A stretch of DNA of 64,000 bases, from contig DDSH01000007.1 in the NCBI GenBank assembly GCA_002343775.1, forward strand, positions 1 to 64,000, read 5' to 3'. Below are positions 58,113 to 64,000 of the stretch, in pieces. This DNA comes from Anaerolineales bacterium UBA2395. GTDB taxonomy: Bacteria > Chloroflexota > Anaerolineae > Anaerolineales > Villigracilaceae. Under the pieces are notes generated by a model. The model made no database searches. It was not told the DNA's origin and saw nothing but the letters and a program-made list of their open reading frames with translations. Within the stretch, counting starts at the first letter, position 1; each line of letters begins with the position of its first letter. The position numbers and the translations under genes are program-made.

Positions 58113-60413
58113 TTATTGCCAAGCCAGCGCGCCAGACTTGCGATAATTCGCCGCCAGCAGTTCAAGGTCGAGGACATCGATCAGCCCGCTGTTATTGAGG
58201 TCGGCTGCGGCTGGGAAAGAAGCGTTGTAGTTGATGCCAATGGTCAGCGCATCGAACTGGTCGATCACGCCATTCCCATCAATATCTCCCGCAGGCAGGT
58301 TGACCGTGGGCATGGTGGTCACCACGCCATTGACCAGTGTCACTGAACCTTGCGCATTGAGGAATCCCTCAGCAGATGCCTGAATGGTATAACTGCCACC
58401 TTCCACAGGCAGACTAAACGTGCCATCGGGGTTGGCAACCTGCGACACGACCAGATTCGCTCCGGCATCGAACAAACGGATGGTAACGGGTTTGCTGGCA
58501 AGCACAAGCCCGTTGACTACAGCAGACGTGGGAACAACGCTCGTCGGAGAAGGAGCCGTACCAAAGACGGTCACACTATCCGAAATGTAGGCTATCGGGT
58601 CAAGCGTGCCAGCCCCCTGCGAGACGCGCGCCGTACATTGAACCGGCGACTGACCCGCCGCCAAGCCCTGCACCAGGAAGTTGAACGCCATGCCGCTTGT
58701 GGTGGCACGTTGCGCGTTGCTTCCGGCAATCGCAAGGATGAACTGCCCGTTTGCGGGACCGCTCAAGGCGGAGACGGGATCTGCGCCGAAGAGTTCGGCA
58801 ACCAGAATACTGCTGGCAAGGATCACGTTCGGGTCGTAGGTACAGGTGAACTCTGCACTGGTGTATCCGGTGGGCGGCACGTTATGCAAACTGACGTTCA
58901 CCAAACTTGTCTCGCCGATGACGATGCCTGACTGGATCACATCCGTCAACACGTAGGGTCCTGTTGGCGTCGGGACGGCGGTGGACGTTGGTGTTAGGAC
59001 TGGGGTAACAGGGGTTTCACTCGAAACCGGGGTGTTCGTGAATATGGGCGTGACAGTAAAGGTGGGCGTTCCAACCATCGGCGTATCAGTTACGAACGGG
59101 GTGTTGGTGACGACACCGCCCGTCTCAGTGGGCGTGACAAAGGGTGTCATGGTTGGCGTGAATGTCTCAACAGGCGTCACGGGTGTTCCTGGTGTATCAG
59201 ACGAAATGGGAGTATCGGTCACAGACGGGGTATCCGTGATAGGGGTGTTCGTAACGATGGGGGTCTCCGTGACAAGCAGCGTGCCGGTGGGGGTTGGAGT
59301 TTCTGTGAAGAGTGGAGTTTCCGTGATGGGTGTATTCGTCACAACAGGGGTTTCGGTTACGAACAAAGTACCCGTCGGTGTTGGGGTGTTCGTCGCTATG
59401 GGGGTTTCGGTGGCGATCGGGGTGGCTGTTGGAGGGGTGTCCGTTACCGTGGGAGTTCCTGTTTCCGGGGTGGCGGTGGGAGTCCCACCTTCGCGGGTGG
59501 CGATCAAACCATAATAGCCAGTACCAGATTCAGATTGAATCTGAACCGAGTAGAAACCCAATGGTTGCGTGGTATGGAGAGTCCCGCTGCCGCGGGCAAC
59601 TTCCACTCCATCGCCGTTCAAAAGCACAATGACTGGCACCAGACCGTTGCTGGTGGTGTTGACGGTAATATTGAAGGTCGTTTGTTCGGTCAGGATTAGC
59701 GACCAGCGTTCATGCCGATACGGGTCAACTGTGCCGGTGTACTGCGTATCCCAGTTGATAAATCCGCGCGAAACAATTTGCAAATTCGGTACGTTCAAAA
59801 GCGGTTGAAGCAACCCAAGAGATTGTCCGCCTTTTGTGAAGGTGGTCTTATTTGTAAAAACGTTGTAGTTGACCGCCCAGCCTGCAAAGGGCGTGTCGGT
59901 TACTTTGGGGCGAAACACAAAATGCAGGTGAGGTCCGGGATACTCGTTTCCCAAACATACCTGCTGATTGGCATTGTTGTGAATGGTACCAAGCCGCTGG
60001 TTTCTACTGACCTTATCCCCCAGTTTGACCTGGATCTTATCCAGATGCCAGTATTCGGTAAGCCAGCCGTTGCCGTGATCGATCTTGATATAACAATAGG
60101 AGATCTGGTAGACCGTTCCCGCTGCCGCGGCGGTCACCCAGTCATTGGAGGTGTCTTCGCCAACCTTCATGTTGACGCGCGGAGCAAAATCCAATGCGCC
60201 GCCCAACCCATAGTAATGGGGGCTGGTCTTGGGTCGCCGGGTGCCATTGTCCAATCCGTCATACGCCACCCAGGCGAGCCCCTGCTCCCAAGGTAATTGG
60301 AACATATCCGCTGGCGGGGCGGCGGAGACAGCAAGCGCACCTGCCCGCGCCGGAACGGCGGAGAGGAGCAGGGCAAGCAAAATCAATATTTGTACAGGCA
60401 CCTTTAACTTCAT
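58113..60413 (-). CDS. Secreted M23 peptidase with Thr/Pro linker, cohesin-like domain and dockerin
   Basis: A 766-residue secreted protein. A signal peptide (VPVQILILLALLLSAVPARA) is followed by a LytM/M23 domain at about 35-180, with His in SPHYYGLGGALDFAP and PHLHFVFRP. A pre-peptidase-C-like beta domain follows at about 215-315 (INWDTQYTGTVDPYRHERWSL). Residues about 315-490 are a Thr/Pro/Val linker of TPxxT repeats. A cohesin-like domain (about 495-640), a carboxypeptidase-regulatory-like domain and a C-terminal dockerin follow (two loops GDIDGNGVIDQFDALTIG and DLNNSGLIDVLDLELLA). The MKLKV start at 60413 has AGGA 8 nt upstream. Probably a cell-wall hydrolase carried on a surface scaffold. 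Confidence 0.88.
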   Translation of the reverse strand: MKLKVPVQILILLALLLSAVPARAGALAVSAAPPADMFQLPWEQGLAWVAYDGLDNGTRRPKTSPHYYGLGGALDFAPRVNMKVGEDTSNDWVTAAAAGTVYQISYCYIKIDHGNGWLTEYWHLDKIQVKLGDKVSRNQRLGTIHNNANQQVCLGNEYPGPHLHFVFRPKVTDTPFAGWAVNYNVFTNKTTFTKGGQSLGLLQPLLNVPNLQIVSRGFINWDTQYTGTVDPYRHERWSLILTEQTTFNITVNTTSNGLVPVIVLLNGDGVEVARGSGTLHTTQPLGFYSVQIQSESGTGYYGLIATREGGTPTATPETGTPTVTDTPPTATPIATETPIATNTPTPTGTLFVTETPVVTNTPITETPLFTETPTPTGTLLVTETPIVTNTPITDTPSVTDTPISSDTPGTPVTPVETFTPTMTPFVTPTETGGVVTNTPFVTDTPMVGTPTFTVTPIFTNTPVSSETPVTPVLTPTSTAVPTPTGPYVLTDVIQSGIVIGETSLVNVSLHNVPPTGYTSAEFTCTYDPNVILASSILVAELFGADPVSALSGPANGQFILAIAGSNAQRATTSGMAFNFLVQGLAAGQSPVQCTARVSQGAGTLDPIAYISDSVTVFGTAPSPTSVVPTSAVVNGLVLASKPVTIRLFDAGANLVVSQVANPDGTFSLPVEGGSYTIQASAEGFLNAQGSVTLVNGVVTTMPTVNLPAGDIDGNGVIDQFDALTIGINYNASFPAAADLNNSGLIDVLDLELLAANYRKSGALAWQ

Positions 60414-60450
60414 GGTTGCCATCCTGATTGAAAAGAATATATGAGGACCT

Positions 60451-61107
60451 TTAACCGTTGTCGTTTCCTCTCAAGATACGAATGAGAATGAAAACACCGA
60501 TCAATAAAAGCACGCCGATGATGACAAGCACAATGATCGTTCCGGTGGGAAGCGCTTCCGAATCATCCTGTGCGATGCTGAGATCGAGAGGCGTACCCAT
60601 CAGGGGCGCATCTGAGGGTGAGCCTTTCTCTGCACTAACTGCCAACACTGCCGTCTTTTCGCCGATCGTTACACTCGTCAATGGTGCGGCAAACCCGGAT
60701 TCGTTCTTGATGACCAGAGCCGCGCTTTCGAGCGTCACATTGGTCTGACAGGCACCCAGCGTGGTGAAGCGTGCTTCTGCAAGAGCGCCGTTGGCGACCT
60801 GGGGCGTAGTGCTGGCAAAGGATGCATCCAGCAAACCAGGTGTTTGGGGCAGCGACAAACCGTTCATGCCGGGGACCGAGGTGGCAGCATTTTCCGGCTT
60901 GAGACATGCCGGGTCGTAGCGAATCTGAAAGGTCAGCCCTTGAACCGGCGAGGTAGACAGTGCATTGACCGTCACAATAACCGTTTCCCCGGTCTTGAAG
61001 CTGGGAGTGTTAACGGTGATCCAGATCGATTCAGGGGTTTGAGCCTGCACCGAAACGACAGGAACAAGGCAGAGAACGGCGATGAGAAGCAGGATGATCT
61101 TTTTCAT
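60451..61107 (-). CDS. Membrane-anchored cohesin-domain protein
   Basis: A 218-residue protein: signal peptide (1-22, LVPVVSVQAQ), one cohesin-type domain at about 28-150 (VNTPSFKTGETVIVTVNALS, LTFQIRYDPACLKPENA, GALAEARFTTLGAC), a short linker, a C-terminal TM helix (about 188-210, GTIIVLVIIGVLLLIGVFILI) and a basic stop-transfer tail (RILRGNDNG). It would display a cohesin outside the membrane. It lies between two dockerin-bearing genes, so it is a candidate anchoring receptor for them. CGGAGTACTC precedes the ATG. Confidence 0.88.
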   Translation of the reverse strand: MKKIILLLIAVLCLVPVVSVQAQTPESIWITVNTPSFKTGETVIVTVNALSTSPVQGLTFQIRYDPACLKPENAATSVPGMNGLSLPQTPGLLDASFASTTPQVANGALAEARFTTLGACQTNVTLESAALVIKNESGFAAPLTSVTIGEKTAVLAVSAEKGSPSDAPLMGTPLDLSIAQDDSEALPTGTIIVLVIIGVLLLIGVFILIRILRGNDNG

Positions 61108-61121
61108 TGAGTACTCCGAAG

Positions 61122-61150
61122 AAGGACGCGCCGACTTTCATCGACGCGTC
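61122..61150 (-). terminator. Hairpin between the dockerin and cohesin genes
   Basis: GGACGCG and CGCGTCC arms with an inner CGA/TCG pair set, between the two genes. There is only TTCTTC after it on the minus strand, so partial termination or mRNA processing is more likely than full termination. Confidence 0.5.
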
Positions 61151-61169
61151 CCTGCTGTTTGTGGAAGGT

Positions 61170-62405
61170 TTACTGCCAGTCGAGCGCGCCGGATTGGCGA
61201 TAGTTCGCTGCGAGAATTTCCAAATCGAGGACGTTGATCGTCCCATCATTGTTCAGGTCGGCAGCGGAGGGCTCGGCAAGGTTGTAGTTCATGCCGATGG
61301 TCAGGGCATCGAATTGGTCGATCACATCATTGCCATCGATATCGCCTGCAATCAGGCTAACGGACTGCAAGGTGGTCGTAGCGCCGCCGGTGAGGGTTGG
61401 GGTTCCCTGGGCTTTCAAGAAGCCCGGGGCGGAGGCAATCACAGTATAGGACCCAGCCGGTGCGCTCAAACTGAAATTTCCGTTTTCATCCACGGTGGTC
61501 GTACCAGCGACAGTAGTATCTTCGTTGTACAAGGTCACAGTGACGGGCTTGCTCGCCAGCACGGTTCCAGTCAACGTGCCATCAGGCGCGGCGATCGTCA
61601 GCGTGATGGTGGCGGATTCGAGGGTGGTCAGCGCTCCACCAGTGGAGACGCGTGCCTGACAAATGATGGTGGCTTCCCCTGCCTGCAATGCGGTTGCGGA
61701 GAAGGTGAACACCGCGCCATCCGCGGCGGCTTTCTGTCCATTGCTTCCGGCAACAGCCAAAATGAACGACCCTTCCGCGGGACCGTTGATCGCCACGACA
61801 GAATCAGAACCGAACAATCCAGATTCAGCAATATTGCCAATGCTGATTAACGCAGGGTCGTATGTGCAGGTGAATTCTGCGCTGGTGTATCCGCCTTCGG
61901 GAATGTTGTTGAGGAAGACCGTGGCAGCCGCGGTTTCTCCCACCAGAACACTTGCCGGGTTCAACACAACCGTCACATTGGGGTCAAGAACGGGTTCTGT
62001 CTGGCGTATCTCCATGTTATACGTGCCACCGCCTGAAACAGGCTGCACCTGAATGAAATAATTCCCGGCAGACTGATTGGTGCTCAAAACCGCCTGAGAG
62101 AGCGATCCAGTCACGTGGGCGATCTCGTTCTCGCTTGCATCCAGTAGATAGATCGCCGGAGTCAAGTCGCCGGTCTGTGTGGTCACCGTTACAGAAAAGT
62201 CGGTGGCTTCATCGATCTGAAGCGACCAGCGTTCATAACGGGTATCGTTGACGGTTCCGCTGAAAATGGCATCCCAAAAAGTGGTGCTGCGGATGATGAT
62301 CTGTGCGGGCAGCGCATCCATTGCCTGTGCCGGGGTACCGACACCGAAGACGCTGACCAGCATCGCGACCATCAGGGTAATACGGATCAAATGAGTATTT
62401 TTCAT
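61170..62405 (-). CDS. Secreted protein with cohesin-like domain and dockerin
   Basis: A 411-residue protein with a signal peptide (to about TPAQA). It has a pre-peptidase-C-like domain at about 35-130 (FWDAIFSGTVNDTRYERWSLQ), a cohesin-like domain at about 143-275 (EGGYTSAEFTCTYDPALISIGNI), a regulatory-like beta domain (TLTGTVLASKPVTVTLYNED) and a C-terminal dockerin (GDIDGNDVIDQFDALTIG and DLNNDGTINVLDLEILA). It is a shorter paralogue of the M23 protein at 58113-60413 without the peptidase and linker. Ending in SGALDWQ, it shares even the last residues with the paralogue. Probably a scaffold or adaptor. Confidence 0.88.
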   Translation of the reverse strand: MKNTHLIRITLMVAMLVSVFGVGTPAQAMDALPAQIIIRSTTFWDAIFSGTVNDTRYERWSLQIDEATDFSVTVTTQTGDLTPAIYLLDASENEIAHVTGSLSQAVLSTNQSAGNYFIQVQPVSGGGTYNMEIRQTEPVLDPNVTVVLNPASVLVGETAAATVFLNNIPEGGYTSAEFTCTYDPALISIGNIAESGLFGSDSVVAINGPAEGSFILAVAGSNGQKAAADGAVFTFSATALQAGEATIICQARVSTGGALTTLESATITLTIAAPDGTLTGTVLASKPVTVTLYNEDTTVAGTTTVDENGNFSLSAPAGSYTVIASAPGFLKAQGTPTLTGGATTTLQSVSLIAGDIDGNDVIDQFDALTIGMNYNLAEPSAADLNNDGTINVLDLEILAANYRQSGALDWQ

Positions 62406-62625
62406 TGAAGTATGCTCCTTGATGAAATCGGTTGGATGGATTAATAACAGAACGGAAATACCGTTTGTTTAATGAAATAGTTTTCTGTAACCTGTCCTCC
62501 AAACTGCCGGAACCCGGCAAGATATTAAATTTACATAAGCGAACACACTTACATTCTATAATTCGATGTATGGATAGCGCATTACAGCACGATTGCGGCG
62601 ATATTGCAGAATAGTTGCGACAAAA
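62406..62625 (-). promoter_or_regulatory. Leader region of the dockerin operon, nothing decisive seen
   Basis: A 5' region AT-rich in its distal half, with a hairpin GCCGG-GTT-CCGGC (about 62504-62516) and an imperfect AACGG/CCGTT repeat (about 62452-62466) upstream of AAGGAGCATACTTCA and the ATG at 62405. No consensus promoter pair was found by eye, and it does not match a riboswitch known to me. Confidence 0.3.
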
Positions 62626-62656
62626 AAACGATTCGGTCGAATCAACCGAATCGTTT
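62626..62656 (-). terminator. Terminator of the phosphodiester glycosidase gene
   Basis: On the minus strand AAACGATTCGG and CCGAATCGTTT (62656-62646, 62636-62626) with a 9-nt loop, followed by TTTT. Confidence 0.88.
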
Positions 62657-62706
62657 CGACTGTTTCCGTAAATTTTGATATATCCCCCGCGCTTCATACC
62701 AACCCG

Positions 62707-63576
62707 TTACCGGTTTACAAAGACCCCAAAGTGATTCGCCACCGGTCGCTCGCGCCCCGGAATATAGCTATCGATCGGGGAATTTAATATCTTCGCTTTG
62801 CCACCCTCATCCGAAATCACCAGCGTGGACGAACCACCCCCATCCAACGCCATCGCAGAATGGGCGCCAAGATGCTTCAGCAATTCCGCCAACTCCCGAT
62901 ACGTGGCGCCCGCACTGTAAAATGGCTGACGTCCATCCACAACAACGAGATATACATAGCGTCCATTGCGGTTAACCCCAATGGCAGTGCGTGGATGAAT
63001 GACCGAAGCATCCAAATCTGCCACGATCTCGCCGCCGCGCATCAACATACGGTCGCCGGAAAGCGCATGAAAGATCTTGTTCGGCGGTTGGTTGAAGCTA
63101 ATCTCATGCCGGCGGCTGACGTATAACGTCGGCTCGGGGTCCTCATTTTGCAAGCCATCGGCGTATATCGTCCCATTTGAAGCGGCGAAGCCATTCGGCG
63201 TGACCCCATCGCCGCTATGCGGATAATAATCCACCGGGCTGCGCGACCACCATGGAAAGAAACCATCGCCATTGATGGCGATCTGTACGCCAAATTCCTC
63301 GAGAAATTCTGAGGTTGTTCGCGCTTTTATCGTGCCATCCGGCACGTCCTCCCCCGGTGTGACGAAGAAACTCATCCCGCCGACCTTACGGTCGATGACG
63401 ATCACATGCGCGATCATCGCGTGGGGAAGATAACGAACGATGCGCCGATAGGTGACTCCCTCATACAGTTCATACTTCGTCGGGATGGGTGCCGGGCGCC
63501 CAAGCGTGAAGATAATGTATATGCCAACCAGCAGAAGCAAGCTCAGTGGGGCAAGAAGTAGTCCCTTCCTTTTCAT
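62707..63576 (-). CDS. Phosphodiester glycosidase (NAGPA-domain) family protein
   Basis: A 289-residue protein with an N-terminal membrane anchor (about 7-26, LAPLSLLLLVGIYIIFTLG). The NAGPA domain is recognised by AINGDGFFPWW, PRTAIGVNRNGRYVYLVVVDGRQ and the hallmark SAMALDGGGSSTLVISD; the GDGFF and DGGGSS acidic residues form the active site. Related enzymes remove GlcNAc from phosphodiester-linked sugars in spores or polysaccharides. The ATG at 63576 is preferred to an earlier TTG, though the RBS is weak. It is flanked by terminators on both sides. Confidence 0.88.
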   Translation of the reverse strand: MKRKGLLLAPLSLLLLVGIYIIFTLGRPAPIPTKYELYEGVTYRRIVRYLPHAMIAHVIVIDRKVGGMSFFVTPGEDVPDGTIKARTTSEFLEEFGVQIAINGDGFFPWWSRSPVDYYPHSGDGVTPNGFAASNGTIYADGLQNEDPEPTLYVSRRHEISFNQPPNKIFHALSGDRMLMRGGEIVADLDASVIHPRTAIGVNRNGRYVYLVVVDGRQPFYSAGATYRELAELLKHLGAHSAMALDGGGSSTLVISDEGGKAKILNSPIDSYIPGRERPVANHFGVFVNR

Positions 63577-63614
63577 ATTCAAATGTTAACAGCAAAAAAT
63601 GAGGAAAAAATAAA

Positions 63615-63640
63615 AAGAGACAGGCGTCAACCTGTCTCTT
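63615..63640 (-). terminator. Terminator of the DUF1385 gene
   Basis: AAGAGACAGG (63615-63624) and CCTGTCTCTT (63631-63640); on the minus strand TTTATTTTTTCC follows. Confidence 0.88.
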
Positions 63641-63654
63641 AACCTCCGAAATCT

Positions 63655-64000
63655 CTACTGGAGTTCCGCTTCTGCCCGGCGCATGGACTGAAAGGATTCG
63701 ATCGCGACCGCCAGCATTTCACGATCCGGCGGGCGGGTGGTGAGCAGTTGCAATGCCAAATTCGGCTTGATGAGCAATTGGACGATGGGGTTGTTCAGGT
63801 TGTTCGCTGTCCAGCGAATGTATTCGACGGCAATGCCCGCCAGTACCGGGATGAAGGCAATCCGCGAGAGGACGCGCAGGTGGAAGGGAAGCGGTCCGAG
63901 CAGCGAGAAGAGGATGATGGAAAACAGTACCAGCGTCAACAAGAACGCTGTGCCGCATCGTGGATGCTCGATGGGATACTTCTCCACAGTTTCGGGGGTC
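63655..64000 (-). CDS. C-terminal part of a DUF1385 (YqhQ-like) membrane protein
   Basis: 115 codons of the 3' end of a gene that continues beyond the right edge. VEKYPIEHPRCGTAFLLTLV is the conserved DUF1385 block, followed by two TM segments (about 20-40 and 45-60 of the visible part). The end (LQLLTTRPPDREMLAVAIESF) is the typical family tail. A GTG in frame (63987) is not a plausible start, because family sequence continues upstream (TPET). Confidence 0.88.
   Translation of the reverse strand, partial: TPETVEKYPIEHPRCGTAFLLTLVLFSIILFSLLGPLPFHLRVLSRIAFIPVLAGIAVEYIRWTANNLNNPIVQLLIKPNLALQLLTTRPPDREMLAVAIESFQSMRRAEAELQ

Noticed and set aside
58981..59514. Plus-strand 177-residue Val/Gly-rich ORF
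   Set aside because: It is the antisense of the TPxxT linker of the M23/dockerin gene; its regular composition comes from that repeat.
62406..62625. Cyclic-di-GMP or other known riboswitch before the dockerin operon
   Set aside because: A GCCGG/CCGGC hairpin and GGAGGACAGG are present, but the conserved core nucleotides of the classes I know (GEMM, SAM, cobalamin) could not be found.

Overview
The window looks like chromosomal DNA of a member of the phylum Chloroflexota, most likely class Anaerolineae. This is an inference from gene content and style, not a database match. Supporting signs are a topoisomerase I with an N-terminal zinc ribbon, lipoproteins and surface proteins with Thr/Pro-rich linkers, cohesin and dockerin domains, many small membrane proteins of unknown function, and numerous heptad-type and palindromic repeats at gene borders. 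No integrase, transposase, CRISPR array or prophage gene was seen.

Layout. 1-1540: a minus-strand operon of small envelope proteins behind an unusual structured leader. 1561-3500: tRNA-Leu(UAA), a dGTPase-like HD hydrolase and greA. 3504-12073: a minus-strand housekeeping block (membrane protein, topA, GDP-mannose pyrophosphorylase, dprA, rimM, khpA, rpsP, ffh). 12286-14940: an Atg22-like MFS exporter and a membrane protein. 14945-15499: a thioredoxin-like lipoprotein whose active-site cysteine codon is TGA, a strong selenoprotein candidate. 15578-27618: a long plus-strand run with a delta-1-pyrroline-5-carboxylate dehydrogenase, a two-subunit CoA-transferase split by an alpha/beta hydrolase, TPR and membrane proteins, HAD hydrolase, EamA transporter, STAS protein, rarA, histidine phosphatase, GNAT and Smr proteins. 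27654-33451 (minus): a glutamate-cysteine-ligase-like/M20 peptidase fusion and an aminotransferase, controlled by what looks like a textbook leader-peptide attenuator, preceded by a MoaD-like/BNR-repeat pair. 33554-41371: small enzymes, an FGE-sulfatase lipoprotein, an acyl-CoA synthetase, and a TetR/ferredoxin/deazaflavin-type operon. 41512-50582 (plus): upp, TfoX-like, alcohol dehydrogenase, glutaredoxin-like, FGGY kinase, sphingosine-phosphate-lyase-like enzyme, amidase and small unknowns. 50718-54172: a three-gene ABC-2 exporter. 54240-57140 (minus): an ABC-F ATPase with its own leader ORF and terminator, then a NYN-domain protein. 57255-58076: a Cas4/RecB-like nuclease. 58113-62405: a compact cohesin/dockerin surface module with an M23 peptidase. 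62707-64000: a phosphodiester glycosidase and the end of a DUF1385 protein.

Most notable. (i) A UGA-Sec candidate in a UxxC thioredoxin motif, with a stem-loop 13 nt downstream. (ii) Two, perhaps three, promoter/short-ORF/terminator leaders placed so close to the downstream gene that read-through is the likely way of expressing it. The aminotransferase leader has a perfect 12-bp antiterminator competing with the terminator. (iii) A membrane-anchored cohesin gene between two dockerin genes. (iv) At least seven loci of inverted heptad repeats, mostly just after stop codons, one of them inserted in frame inside a coding region. (v) Long perfect palindromes that include start or stop codons.
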